59,677 nt of DNA from a virus: positions 1 through 59,677 of IMG/VR virus record IMGVR_UViG_3300025009_000014; one strand, given 5' to 3'. Below the pieces are notes generated by a model, which was not told where the DNA came from, searched no databases, and was given only the letters and a program-made list of their open reading frames with translations. The position numbers and the translations under genes are program-made. How positions within the stretch are numbered: position 1 is the stretch's first letter; every line of letters starts with the position of its first letter. Positions 1 through 7,137 of this stretch are shown here, one piece after another.

Positions 1-127
1 ATCACGGGCTTCCGGGTATTTATTGGAATAATTGTACACCTTTAGCCTTGCATCCATGAGTGCAACAACACCCATGTAAATTTCCTTATGCTTGAATGTG
101 AGTTTTTTTGAACCCGGGTTGATGAAT
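1..127. repeat. Terminal direct repeat, left copy (circular join)
   Basis: These 127 bases are identical to positions 59551-59677. An exact repeat of this length at both contig ends is the usual sign of a circular molecule assembled with a fixed k-mer. A gene reads in frame across the join, which supports circularity. A genuine terminal redundancy is the alternative. Confidence 0.93.
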
Positions 128-249
128 TTACCGGTTTCGTCGAAAAATTGGTTGTTGAATTTTTCGGAAGCCTTCTCGTAGAGTTTGCGGGTTTCGTTCT
201 TTGAAACAGCCGGCTTGAAAAACTTTTGTTTATTAGAAACAATGTTCAT
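1..249 (-). CDS. N-terminal part of junction-spanning winged-helix protein (possible replication initiator)
   Basis: These 83 codons open with ATG at 249 and run off the left end. Overlaying the terminal repeat joins them in frame to the long frame ending at 58222, giving a protein of about 525 residues. The ATG at 59625 is therefore internal (residue 59). This segment is basic and lysine-rich and holds no domain I recognise. Upstream (minus strand) lies a TTGACT / TAATAC pair 18 bases apart, which resembles a sigma-70 type promoter, though Bacteroidota promoters usually differ. Confidence 0.85.
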   Translation of the reverse strand, partial: MNIVSNKQKFFKPAVSKNETRKLYEKASEKFNNQFFDETGKFINPGSKKLTFKHKEIYMGVVALMDARLKVYNYSNKYPEARD

Positions 250-318
250 ACCTTTGTGATTGAGATTTTATGAATGACTGTATTAGAAGTGCGGTTTTTG
301 TAAAGTCAATTTGTTTCG

Positions 319-360
319 CAAGGATAGAATAGGGATCGCAAACCATTATTTCTATCCTTG
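319..360. repeat. 11-bp perfect inverted repeat beside the putative initiator gene
   Basis: Arms at 319-329 (caaggatagaa) and 350-360 (ttctatccttg) are separated by 20 bases. It lies between the end of the gene at 392 and the start of the junction gene at 249. On the plus strand a T-rich stretch follows it. It could be a terminator or part of a replication origin; nothing here decides. Confidence 0.55.
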
Positions 361-391
361 TTTTATTTAGGATAAAAATGTAAAAAGGGTA

Positions 392-733
392 TTAAGCCTC
401 TACGGACTTACCTACCCTTTTTGAAGGTTTTATCCCCCCTTTTTTTTCAAAATAATCTATTTGATTATTACATAACTGCGAATCAATATACTTTACAAGA
501 TCGCCATATTTAATTTTCAATAATTTGCCCTTATTGCCGATTCCTATAAGTTTGAATGAATATGGGATTGTGGGTAAAAGCCTTTTGGCAAGATCAAAAC
601 TTATCCCCATTATTTCAGCAAATTCACGTGTGCCGACCAGGTAATTATAATCTTTTGTTTCAATTTTAGAAAGCAGCGCGGGATTAACCGAATTTTTATC
701 TGATAAACCTTTACTTTTAATTTCTTTTGACAT
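392..733 (-). CDS. Small MerR/excisionase-like HTH protein
   Basis: A 113-residue protein starting at ATG 733. A longer frame from 790 would add 19 residues encoded by the tandem repeats at 744-780, so the shorter start is preferred. Residues about 31-90 follow the pattern of helix-turn-helix excisionase proteins: a segment beginning VGTREFAEIMGIS, then a predicted recognition helix, then a strand and helix ending near KYIDSQL. It is divergent from the repressor gene at 899 and has a good minus-strand promoter at 832-860. I infer a Cro- or Xis-like role in the lysis-lysogeny switch. Its exact class is not certain. Confidence 0.6.
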   Translation of the reverse strand: MSKEIKSKGLSDKNSVNPALLSKIETKDYNYLVGTREFAEIMGISFDLAKRLLPTIPYSFKLIGIGNKGKLLKIKYGDLVKYIDSQLCNNQIDYFEKKGGIKPSKRVGKSVEA

Positions 734-743
734 ATCTTTGTGG

Positions 744-780
744 GTATTTGTGTGTATTATGGTGTATTTGTGTGTATGAT
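744..780. repeat. Tandem direct repeat, period 20
   Basis: Two copies of gtatttgtgtgtat begin at 744 and 764, each followed by a variant of tatg/gatg. They lie in the leader between the minus promoter (832-860) and the HTH gene start at 733. Such repeats at a divergent switch suggest an operator or iteron. Confidence 0.55.
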
Positions 781-831
781 GGCGCAACATTTATTTATAT
801 AAATAGCCCTTATTTTTATAGGGATTCGACA

Positions 832-860
832 CAAATTTAAAACATTTATTAATACGACAA
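832..860 (-). promoter_or_regulatory. Bacteroidota-type promoter for the gene at 733
   Basis: On the minus strand, TTG at 860-858 is followed after 18 bases by TAAATTTG at 839-832. This matches the Bacteroidota -33 / -7 pattern (TTG, about 19, TAnnTTTG). The -7 box lies inside the 12-mer cgacacaaattt at 827-838, which recurs inverted at 10787-10798. Confidence 0.55.
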
Positions 861-898
861 ATACTTTTCTTGTATTTTTTTACACAAATGTTGTTAAT

Positions 899-1285
899 AT
901 GAAAAACAATACTGTCAATCAAAGAATTGTATCACTGATGAAAGAATTTAACCACAACTATAATTCTTTTGCAAAGGAATTGGGTATCAGTTCTGTTGTT
1001 GTAAGCAATATAGCAAAGGGAAGGAACAACCCGTCCTTCGATTTTCTTCAAACCATAAGAAGAAAATACGATTGGTTAAGCTATGATTGGCTTATTGACG
1101 GTGTGGGTGAGATGAAAAGAAATGTTTCGGCCACATCACAGGTAAATGAAATGCAGGCCGAATACGGTAAAGCAAAAATGGTAGATCACGATATAGGATA
1201 CCTTAAAGAAATAATAGAAACACAAAAAATCCTGATAAGGGCATTGCAGGAACAAATCGATTTAATGAAAGGGGATAAAAAATGA
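899..1285 (+). CDS. XRE-family (Cro/CI-like) repressor
   Basis: A 128-residue protein and one of only three clear plus-strand genes. Residues about 8-66 form a lambda-repressor-like HTH: the segment SFAKELGISSVVVSNIAKGR covers helices 2 and 3, followed by the DWLIDGVGEM motif common in Bacteroidota phage regulators. Residues 95-125 look like a coiled coil for dimerisation. The stop overlaps the next gene's start (ATGA at 1282-1285), so the two are coupled. Divergence from the small HTH gene at 733 is the classic layout of a lysogeny switch. I infer it is the main repressor. Confidence 0.8.
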   Translation: MKNNTVNQRIVSLMKEFNHNYNSFAKELGISSVVVSNIAKGRNNPSFDFLQTIRRKYDWLSYDWLIDGVGEMKRNVSATSQVNEMQAEYGKAKMVDHDIGYLKEIIETQKILIRALQEQIDLMKGDKK

Positions 1286-1614
1286 AAAAGGAAGTGTTAC
1301 CCGAAATGCCGGGTATAAATAAAAGGCTGCTTTATGTGATACACATGAAATACGGGACCAACATCAACCGGTTCTGTAACTTTTCGGGGATCGTGCAGCA
1401 GCGTTTGAACAGGCTGTTCATAACCGATAAACGGTCCGACAAATATCCTACCGTTCCTGCAGACATTTTGGCCACCGTTGTCGAATTGTACGATGATGTC
1501 AATTCGGATTGGATATTAACGGGCAGGGGGGAACCGTTTATGACCGATAAAAACAAGGATTATCTGATTCAAATCCAACGTAAAACCATAGATGCATTGA
1601 AGAATAAAAGTTAA
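1282..1614 (+). CDS. Second XRE-like DNA-binding protein of the switch
   Basis: A 110-residue protein translationally coupled to the repressor. It has a degenerate HTH region (residues about 10-45, NRFCNFSGIVQQRLNRLF) followed by WILTGRGEPFM, the same motif class as in the repressor (DWLIDGVGEM), so the two are probably distant relatives. It overlaps by four bases, tail to tail, with the zinc-ribbon gene ending at 1611. A role as co-repressor or modulator is inferred from position only. Confidence 0.7.
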   Translation: MKKEVLPEMPGINKRLLYVIHMKYGTNINRFCNFSGIVQQRLNRLFITDKRSDKYPTVPADILATVVELYDDVNSDWILTGRGEPFMTDKNKDYLIQIQRKTIDALKNKS

Positions 1615-1799
1615 ATCACGAACTCGCTTTCAACGAGTTGGTAAAATTTAGGATCAAGTTTTCTTCTAAAGTCGATCTGCTTTCCACAGTATTTACATTT
1701 AATGCTCAGCTCCGATTGCGGGATCGGTTTCTTACATGCACAATATCTCGGCATTTTTGGTTTTAGGTATTTTCGTCTGGTTTTACTGATTTCGATCAT
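1611..1799 (-). CDS. Small zinc-ribbon protein
   Basis: A 62-residue basic protein with the cysteine pattern CAC..CKYC (YCACKKPI and IKCKYCGK), typical of a zinc ribbon. Its ATG at 1799 overlaps the stop of the upstream 59-residue gene as TGATG, so the two are coupled. An in-frame TTG at 1802 is a weaker alternative start. Function unknown; nucleic-acid binding is plausible. Confidence 0.6.
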   Translation of the reverse strand: MIEISKTRRKYLKPKMPRYCACKKPIPQSELSIKCKYCGKQIDFRRKLDPKFYQLVESEFVI

Positions 1800-1978
1800 C
1801 AAAACGGTGTTTTTTCGTTTTTAGATTTCATTTTAAATTCATCGCATTTTATCTTTAATGCTTCTTCGGATGCACTTCTAATTATGGAAGCGGTATTGAT
1901 CCTGTTGGATTTCAAAAAGTATATATACCCGCTCATTTTATCGCTGATTCGTAACGATATTACTATTCTGTTTTTCAT
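1799..1978 (-). CDS. 59-residue ribbon-helix-helix-like protein
   Basis: A short gene of 59 residues starting at ATG 1978. The opening KNRIVISLRISDKMS looks like the strand and first helix of a ribbon-helix-helix DNA-binding protein, followed by NRINTASIIRSASEEAL as a possible second helix. The stop is fused to the start of the zinc-ribbon gene (TGATG), which argues that both are real and co-translated. Assignment is by pattern only. Confidence 0.55.
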   Translation of the reverse strand: MKNRIVISLRISDKMSGYIYFLKSNRINTASIIRSASEEALKIKCDEFKMKSKNEKTPF

Positions 1979-2040
1979 GATTTTACAATCTTTTGTAATA
2001 CAAAAAGTGCGTTTAGCGATATGTTAGCAACAATAAAAAA

Positions 2041-2187
2041 TTATTGCGTTTGCTCATCTACTATCTTTTGTAATGCTTCGATGTAAGGTTCTATAAACTC
2101 ATTCTTACTATCCTTCATTACATGTATCAACTCTATCATATCAAAATAGAGCATCGAAAATTCAAAAGTTACTACATATTGATCCAT
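2041..2187 (-). CDS. 48-residue hypothetical protein
   Basis: A short open frame from ATG 2187 to TAA at 2041, encoding an acidic, hydrophobic 48-residue peptide (MDQYVVTFEFSMLYFDMIEL at the start). It is bracketed by a 10-bp inverted repeat (tgttagcaac at 2022-2031, gttgctaaca at 2199-2208), so it may be a mobile cassette. No family recognised, and no strong ribosome site is visible. Confidence 0.4.
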   Translation of the reverse strand: MDQYVVTFEFSMLYFDMIELIHVMKDSKNEFIEPYIEALQKIVDEQTQ

Positions 2188-2198
2188 AATTTTTAAAA

Positions 2199-2323
2199 GT
2201 TGCTAACAACAAACATAAGCCATTTTATCGTGCTTTTAATTTGCTGTTATGGTTAATATTAAGTTCATTATTTCAATTTAAGTTTGTGTTAAACGGCTCA
2301 TGTTTGCAGCCGTTAGCGGCAAC
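2199..2323. repeat. 125-bp imperfect inverted repeat resembling an integron attC site
   Basis: The ends pair with bulges. GTTG at 2199-2202 pairs with CAAC at 2320-2323, and CTAAC at 2203-2207 with GTTAG at 2312-2316. Inside, CAAACAT at 2210-2216 pairs with ATGTTTG at 2300-2306, and AGCC at 2218-2221 with GGCT at 2295-2298. Two paired boxes split by unpaired bases, with GCTAAC / GTTAGC ends and a 60-150 bp total, are how attC sites look. An alternative fold (aacggct 2292-2298 / agccgtt 2308-2314) would be a plain hairpin after the YopX gene. Confidence 0.45.
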
Positions 2324-2324
2324 C

Positions 2325-2708
2325 TTAGTCCGCAACATTACCGACAATCTCAAAGTCATTGATATGGTCACTAAAAAAGAATTTGCCATCGCATCTGTGA
2401 CAAGGAATGCAAACATCTTTAGTCGGTACGTCTAATTGAGCAAACTCAAATCCATTGCAGTTATCACACCAAACAATACAATTTCCATCATTATCAAAGT
2501 CGCCTTCAAAAATATTTTTGCCGTTTTTATCTTTTTGGTTTATAAATTGGCTTAATGAATTTGGAACAATGCCAACCCATTTGTTTTCGTCAATTTCCAT
2601 AAACACATCGTCCTTTTTGCGCTTAATAGTACCTTTTGCAATAGTCATACTTTCAACCCATTCGCCAGTATTAACCGATTTTCCTTTAAACAATATTTCT
2701 CTTTTCAT
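2325..2708 (-). CDS. YopX-family phage protein
   Basis: A 127-residue protein. The start MKREILFKGKSVNTGEWVES, the middle DKNGKNIFEGD and the end FEIVGNVAD match the YopX family seen widely in phages and prophages. The family's function is unknown. Two CxxC-like pairs (WCDNC and PCHRC, about residues 80-105) are extra here and suggest an inserted zinc knuckle. It stands alone between intergenic inverted repeats. Confidence 0.75.
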   Translation of the reverse strand: MKREILFKGKSVNTGEWVESMTIAKGTIKRKKDDVFMEIDENKWVGIVPNSLSQFINQKDKNGKNIFEGDFDNDGNCIVWCDNCNGFEFAQLDVPTKDVCIPCHRCDGKFFFSDHINDFEIVGNVAD

Positions 2709-2824
2709 TTATTTGATATTTAATGATTTAACAATAAAAGGCAGCCGATAACACGTAATATAAAAAATTGGCTATCAAACTTTAGTCTAGACATTGATGT
2801 CATGATCAAAGCCAACTTTTAATA
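2709..2824. other. Intergenic region with weak inverted repeat
   Basis: 116 bases with no gene. It holds ttggct at 2768-2773 and agccaa at 2810-2815, a 6-bp inverted repeat around an AT-rich loop. Nearby, ggcagccgataac resembles the ends of the attC-like element at 2199-2323. It may be a terminator for the gene at 2825 or a decayed cassette boundary. Confidence 0.3.
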
Positions 2825-3175
2825 TTACCAACGTTCAAGGCAATGCCGTGAAAAACGGCCGCAAATGTGGAAACCCATCAACTCCGCCAATGACATCATT
2901 ACTATTTCTGCCGCTTCTTTTGATATATTAAAGTTTGTTATTGCAAGTTTCCCGTGTACACATTCACATATAGCATGTGGAGTATAATCGTGGTCAATTG
3001 TCCTGAATTCAAACATAAAACCATCTTCTTTCTTGCCAACTGTAACACGCCTGTTATCAAATTTATAACTGATTGCATTTTTATAATTTCTGCGTTTAAG
3101 TAAAAAAGCATCAGCCGCTAATACAGGCTCAACAGCGGGTTCAGTGTTTTTTGTAAGTTTATCTTTCTTTGCCAT
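2825..3175 (-). CDS. Hypothetical protein, 116 residues
   Basis: No family recognised. After a lysine- and alanine-rich head, the protein has a compact region (about residues 27-105) with alternating strands around VTVGKKEDGFMFEFRTID, and four cysteine/histidine positions (CECVHG, FHICGRFSRHC) that could bind metal. It is a separate unit within a run of small accessory genes, with 57 bases to the gene upstream. Confidence 0.55.
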   Translation of the reverse strand: MAKKDKLTKNTEPAVEPVLAADAFLLKRRNYKNAISYKFDNRRVTVGKKEDGFMFEFRTIDHDYTPHAICECVHGKLAITNFNISKEAAEIVMMSLAELMGFHICGRFSRHCLERW

Positions 3176-3232
3176 ATTCGTTGTATTTTGATTATTAAGT
3201 GATTCAAATTACGCCTCATTTTATCGCTCAGT

Positions 3233-3457
3233 TTAAGAAGCGACTGTCAACAATTCGACAGGTTTAAAAATTCGCATCGGAACTGGATGTTCAAGGAATT
3301 TGTCTTTAATGATTACCTTTATTCCTTTTCCTAAATCACCAAACAATCCGTAAACTTTCCAATCACATTTTTCTTGTGAACATTCGTATGGGTCTGTACT
3401 TTCTTTTTCGCAATTAGGGCAAATATATTTTCCAGTTGCCTTTAAGTTCGATTCCAC
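3233..3457 (-). CDS. Small zinc-ribbon protein
   Basis: A 74-residue protein with CPNC (residues 13-16), then CSQEKC, which fits a four-cysteine zinc ribbon. The C-terminal half (FGDLGKGIKVIIKDKFLEHP) is beta-rich. A short overlapping frame ends at 3414 inside its N-terminal coding sequence. The role is unknown; nucleic-acid binding is a reasonable guess. Confidence 0.6.
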   Translation of the reverse strand: MESNLKATGKYICPNCEKESTDPYECSQEKCDWKVYGLFGDLGKGIKVIIKDKFLEHPVPMRIFKPVELLTVAS

Positions 3458-3512
3458 TTATGGCAGCGTGGTCTATTACTAATCTTTTTGCTTTTTCTAA
3501 ATTAGTTTCCAT
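3414..3512 (-). CDS. Possible 32-residue peptide overlapping the zinc-ribbon gene
   Basis: An open frame from ATG 3512 to TAA at 3414 reads METNLEKAKRLVIDHAAISG and 12 further residues. It overlaps the start of the zinc-ribbon gene by 44 bases. It may be a coupled leader peptide or simply an open frame by chance. No family recognised. Confidence 0.25.
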   Translation of the reverse strand: METNLEKAKRLVIDHAAISGIELKGNWKIYLP

Positions 3513-3578
3513 ATTTTTTAGTATTTCAATTCCGTAAATAAAAACGCTTCATACACTTGGCCTTTATAAATCAGTTTG

Positions 3579-3803
3579 CTATATAAACGCATTACATTTG
3601 GTGCAGTATATTTCACCATCTTTTATTATCAGAGGTCTTGGAAATTTCATGCAATCGCAAACCGTATTTATAACATTCGGGTGGCTTAATTTTTCTACCT
3701 TGTTGGATACTTCCTTTATATAAAAATACAATGTCATTTCTCCTTTTTGAATCTTATACAATTTTGCAAGTAACTTTTTATAAAACTCTAATTTATCAAT
3801 CAT
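3579..3803 (-). CDS. Small protein with C-terminal zinc-binding cysteines
   Basis: A 74-residue protein. The first 45 residues look helical and amphipathic; the end has CDC followed by CTKC, enough for one zinc site. It ends with TAG, which shows that TAG is a normal stop codon in this element. Function unknown. Confidence 0.5.
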   Translation of the reverse strand: MIDKLEFYKKLLAKLYKIQKGEMTLYFYIKEVSNKVEKLSHPNVINTVCDCMKFPRPLIIKDGEIYCTKCNAFI

Positions 3804-3829
3804 TGTGTTTGTATTTTACTTAAAACTAA

Positions 3830-3850
3830 GCCAACCGCAAAAATGTTGGC
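3830..3850. terminator. Short hairpin between small genes
   Basis: gccaac at 3830-3835 pairs with gttggc at 3845-3850 around a 9-base loop, just downstream of the gene ending at 3856 (minus strand). The neighbouring ttgctgccaac resembles the ends of the attC-like element at 2199-2323. It is a weak terminator or a decayed cassette boundary. Confidence 0.35.
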
Positions 3851-3855
3851 AGCAA

Positions 3856-4068
3856 TTAAAAATCGAACCAAGGTCTAAATTCATTATCGCTTTTTAATAA
3901 CTCGGCCTCAATTCGTATTTCATTGACAATTTTATATTTCATTCGTAACCATTCTTCCTCTTTTGTAAATTTATGTTCCTTACAAAAGTTTGCTTTTTGA
4001 CGTAAATCAGTTTCTTTTTGTTTTAAAACTTCAATCAACTTATCTACATTTTGACTTAAATTTTCCAT
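3856..4068 (-). CDS. Small helical hypothetical protein
   Basis: A 70-residue, highly charged protein, probably two or three helices (KLIEVLKQKETDLRQK, then WLRMKYKIVNEIRIEAELL). It has no hydrophobic span and no recognised domain. It lies 27 bases after the HNH gene and may share its transcript. Confidence 0.5.
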   Translation of the reverse strand: MENLSQNVDKLIEVLKQKETDLRQKANFCKEHKFTKEEEWLRMKYKIVNEIRIEAELLKSDNEFRPWFDF

Positions 4069-4095
4069 CTCGTTTAAATATTAACTGCTGCCATA

Positions 4096-4497
4096 TTAAG
4101 ACAGATTTTCAAAATAAAATTTTCCATTAAAAGGACAATCTTCTGAAATACCAAATAGTGAAGCGACTTCTAAAAGATATGCCTTTTTCTTGTGCGACTT
4201 TTCAACCTTTGGATTTTTAGGTAGTTTCTTTAATCTTTCGTGAAGCCCGGCTAAATACCAAGTTCTAAAGGTTTCTAAATCCAAAGAACCTTTATAGTGG
4301 TTTACTATTTTTTGACACGGAACCATATTATCAACGTGGTGTTCTTTTTCAAAAACAGCACCTTTAGAAAACCAATTGCGAATGACAGGTTTAACGTGAT
4401 CAACTTGCCAATCGTCTTTTAATTCAGTTCCGGTATAGGCACATTTGCCACCGAACTTATTTTTAATTATTTCTCTATTTTTTTTTGAAATATACAT
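4096..4497 (-). CDS. HNH endonuclease-like protein
   Basis: A 133-residue protein starting at ATG 4497 (MYISKKNREI); the frame stays open to 4608, but that part overlaps the neighbour at 4511. The HNH core is visible: CAYTGTELKDDWQVDHVKPV supplies the first histidine after the metal-binding loop, and NMVPCQKIVNHYKG supplies the asparagine and last histidine. HNH proteins cut DNA; in phages they act as homing nucleases, in packaging or in host defence. Here it sits among small accessory genes, so a homing or moron role is more likely than packaging. Confidence 0.7.
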   Translation of the reverse strand: MYISKKNREIIKNKFGGKCAYTGTELKDDWQVDHVKPVIRNWFSKGAVFEKEHHVDNMVPCQKIVNHYKGSLDLETFRTWYLAGLHERLKKLPKNPKVEKSHKKKAYLLEVASLFGISEDCPFNGKFYFENLS

Positions 4498-4510
4498 TGT
4501 GAAAGAAATT

Positions 4511-4933
4511 TTACGTAAACAAAACGGCATCACCGCTTTCAAGTAAGCCGAATACATCGTAATGATGCGATAGCAGCCATTGAACGCTGTCATAGGGCAA
4601 ATTTTCAATTTTTAAATCCTGTATTAATTCTATGTCTCCTATCTTTTCCTCGCAAAATAGATCGATTACTTCTTTATCGTGTTGTTTACAGAAGTGAAAG
4701 TTTTGAAACTGTGTGCGGATTTCCGTATCTGCTTCCGAAATCGGTTTTAATATCGGTTTAAACCAATTTGGAGTTGCATTTACGGTATCGTAACATACGA
4801 TCGATCCGTCGGAATAAATCCCACCGACTGTCCCGATCACATAACTGCGGCAAGTTTTTTCATTTTTAAATGGAAGTCTTACCTTTAACCCATATGGTAA
4901 GTATGGGGCCAAATGTTGTACCTTTATTTTCAT
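4511..4933 (-). CDS. Hypothetical protein of Bacteroidota phage type
   Basis: A 140-residue protein opening MKIKVQHLAPYLPYGLKVRL. This kind of start (a beta strand, then a YLPYGL motif) is, from memory, common in uncharacterised proteins of Bacteroides phages and prophages. The middle (YSDGSIVCYDTVNATPNWFK) looks beta-rich and the C-terminus ends in an acidic helix followed by LLESGDAVLFT. It starts 3 bases after the methylase gene ends, so it is probably in the same operon. Function unknown. Confidence 0.65.
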   Translation of the reverse strand: MKIKVQHLAPYLPYGLKVRLPFKNEKTCRSYVIGTVGGIYSDGSIVCYDTVNATPNWFKPILKPISEADTEIRTQFQNFHFCKQHDKEVIDLFCEEKIGDIELIQDLKIENLPYDSVQWLLSHHYDVFGLLESGDAVLFT

Positions 4934-4936
4934 AGC

Positions 4937-6084
4937 TTATAATTGTATTAATTTATTGCCTACTTCCTGCACAACAACGGTTGAAACCGCGTTTCCGATC
5001 ATTTTATAGCGTTGTGTTTTGCATATTTTCTTAACCGTTCCGTCATAATCACCGAATTTCGTCCAATCGTCAGGGAATCCCTGCAACCTTTCGCATTCGA
5101 TTTCGGTTAGCCGTCTTATATTATTTACATACGGAATATTATCACCCCCCGTACCCATTCTGGACGTAAGTGTTCCTACTATTTTTTCGTATATTCTTTC
5201 TTCACCATGCTTATGTTTTGGTTCAGAAACAAAATTATTCTGTTGAAATGCATGTGATGATATTGTCGGACATATCTTGTGCCTGCCTCCTTTGTTGAAA
5301 CCCCTGCCTTTTTGCTGTATAAGTATCGATCCGTTTGATGCGTTGCCTATTTGCGAACTTAACGCGGGTGAAATACCGCTCGATTCATACACACGGTCGC
5401 CTTGCGGTCGGTCGTTGCCGTCGGTATCGGTTCTCTTGATCTGTATCATTGTTCTTTTTCCATCTGGTCCTTTGTGATAATTACTATCGATTGTTCTGCA
5501 GACCACCCGAAATTTTCTTTTTTCTGAATTTTCATTAAACTTGAAATCGCTTTCTCCGATAGGAAATACCCTTGGCTTACTTCGTCCTGCAAGATGTCCG
5601 ACAAAGTAAACCCGCTCTCTATTTTGGGGGAGAAACCAGGCTGTATTAAGCAATTGCCATTCGCACTCATATAGCCCAATGTCGGCAATTGCTCGCAATA
5701 CGAGTTCAAAGTCTTTTCCTTTGTTACTCGATAAAAGACCTTTGACGTTTTCAAAGATAAAAACAGGGGGGTGAACTCTTCGATAATCCTAACTGCTTCA
5801 TAAAAGAGACCGCTTCGTTGACCAGATAAACCTTTTCCTCTGCCAGCAACAGAAAGGTCTTGGCAAGGAAACCCGAACGTAACGATGTCCGGTCGGTCTG
5901 TAATTGTTCTTTTGGAAATAGTTCTAATGTCTCCAACATGTTCAGCGTTTTTAAAGTTATGACGATAATTGGCAACGGCATGTTTGTCAATCTCGGAAAA
6001 ATAATGTTTCGTGAATTTGAACCCGGCCATCTCAAAGCCTTTTGCAAATCCGCCTATGCCTGAAAATAAATCTAAATAAACCAT
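4937..6084 (-). pseudogene. C5-cytosine DNA methyltransferase, frameshifted
   Basis: The first frame (6084 to 5446) has motif I (FSGIGGFAKGF) and motif IV with the catalytic cysteine (GFPCQDLS). The other frame, open upstream and ending at 4937, has motif VIII (QNRERVYFVGHL) and motif X (GNAVSTVVV). They separate at a run of six G on the plus strand (5766-5771, C6 in the gene). One extra base there restores FIFENVKGLLSSNKGKDFEL, including the ENV motif, and gives one enzyme of about 380 residues. As read, the protein is cut off and should be inactive. This may be a real mutation, a phase-variable tract or a sequencing error. The start overlaps the upstream stop as TGATG. Target sequence not predictable. 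Confidence 0.85.
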
Positions 6085-6410
6085 CAGCTCCTCAACTCTC
6101 TCATTTGAACATGATTTTCATACTCCGGGAATTCTTTGGCGAACAACCTCGCGTAACGGCTTCCGTATGCATCGTTTATTTTGAATCTTACGGGTTCTCC
6201 GTCCAACATCACGAAATTGCGGTCGTCGGTTTTCATGAATACCTCCCAACGGATCACGTTCATGATGAGTTTGAACGATATCTTGCGCTTGCCGCTGTGT
6301 ACCGCCTGTAATGCGAATTCCTTGAATTTGGCATATACGTTCGGGTTTTTTCGGTGAAATTCCCTGAATGCCTGATCGATCGATTTTCCTGTTGAATTGA
6401 TAAAGTTCAT
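6084..6410 (-). CDS. Hypothetical phage protein upstream of the methylase
   Basis: A 108-residue protein, coupled to the methylase (TGATG at its end). From its start MNFINSTGKSIDQAFREFHR it looks helical, followed by a beta-rich middle (FVMLDGEPVRFKINDAYGSR) and a helical tail. Similar small proteins occur in Bacteroidota phages as far as I recall, with no known function. A copy of the recurrent near-palindrome lies just upstream at 6431-6450. Confidence 0.6.
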   Translation of the reverse strand: MNFINSTGKSIDQAFREFHRKNPNVYAKFKEFALQAVHSGKRKISFKLIMNVIRWEVFMKTDDRNFVMLDGEPVRFKINDAYGSRYARLFAKEFPEYENHVQMRELRS

Positions 6411-6430
6411 ATTAAATTATGTTTGGTTAA

Positions 6431-6450
6431 TACATATATGTTTGTATGTT
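6431..6450. promoter_or_regulatory. Copy of the recurrent near-palindrome
   Basis: tacatatatgtttgtatgtt lies between the gene ending at 6451 and the start at 6410. It shares atgtttgtatgtt with 28022-28040 and 56186-56203. It is not placed as a -33 box for the gene at 6410. Confidence 0.4.
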
Positions 6451-7047
6451 TTAATATAAGGTAGATGCGATACAGTCAACCGTATCCGCTTTAAGCATGT
6501 AAGAGTAAAACGATTCGATTATTTCGGGTTTCCCGTCGAATGTTTTTTTATTCGGATCGAAAATATACAGTTTGTCCCATTCCCTCAACGGAACCTCCGT
6601 GATATTGTCCTCTTTTGGGTTGAATTCGTCGAACTTCATCTCGGTTTGGTCACAATACCACATGATCGCCTCGAATATTGTCCTTGCACATATCCAGATG
6701 GTTTCGCCCTCCACATGGAATTCGTAAATCTTGAAGTCGTTGTTCGTATATCGGTAGATTTCACGGTCTATACGTTCTTCTATATCGTTCAGTTGATTGC
6801 GATAATGCTTGTCCACACCTATCCATCCCCTTACTTTCTTTGTATTCCCAAGTACAAGCGAATGCGAACAGTTACCTGCTATATATCCGATTTGGGTGAA
6901 CGACATCTTGACTTTCTCGCGAATAAAATAATGGATGATCTGACGGGCCTTGACTACTTCTTCTTTCCTTGATTTGGATTTAACCTTGCTTGCCGGCACT
7001 TTAAAATATCCGCAAACCTTGTCAATGATGATTTCTTCTGTTTCCAT
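6451..7047 (-). CDS. Protein with DnaA domain-IV-like HTH
   Basis: A 198-residue protein. Residues about 5-95 follow the DnaA C-terminal DNA-binding domain: SRKEEVVKARQIIHYFIRE matches its basic-loop helix, and SFTQIGYIAGNCSHSLVLG matches the DHS-type recognition motif, with CSHS for DHST. The rest (about 100-198) is an unknown acidic domain. There is no AAA+ ATPase part, so it is not an initiator by itself. It could bind DnaA boxes or a phage origin. It precedes the small gene and methylase in the same orientation. Confidence 0.7.
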   Translation of the reverse strand: METEEIIIDKVCGYFKVPASKVKSKSRKEEVVKARQIIHYFIREKVKMSFTQIGYIAGNCSHSLVLGNTKKVRGWIGVDKHYRNQLNDIEERIDREIYRYTNNDFKIYEFHVEGETIWICARTIFEAIMWYCDQTEMKFDEFNPKEDNITEVPLREWDKLYIFDPNKKTFDGKPEIIESFYSYMLKADTVDCIASTLY

Positions 7048-7062
7048 GTTGCCAATTGGTTT

Positions 7063-7130
7063 AAAAGCGGTGCAACCATCTCTACACAGTGTTGTTTAGG
7101 CAATATTGCCGTAAAACATGCACCGCTTTT
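7063..7130. repeat. 12-bp inverted repeat with an inner palindrome
   Basis: aaaagcggtgca at 7063-7074 pairs perfectly with tgcaccgctttt at 7119-7130. Inside lies the palindrome ggcaatattgcc at 7099-7110. The whole fills the 90-base gap between the genes at 7047 and 7138. It could be a terminator for the upstream gene or a cruciform binding site. Confidence 0.6.
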
Positions 7131-7137
7131 TAATGTT

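Noticed and set aside
1-127. True terminal redundancy of a linear phage genome
   Set aside because: The length fits a common assembly k-mer and the repeat lies inside a gene that reads through the join, so a circle is the simpler account.
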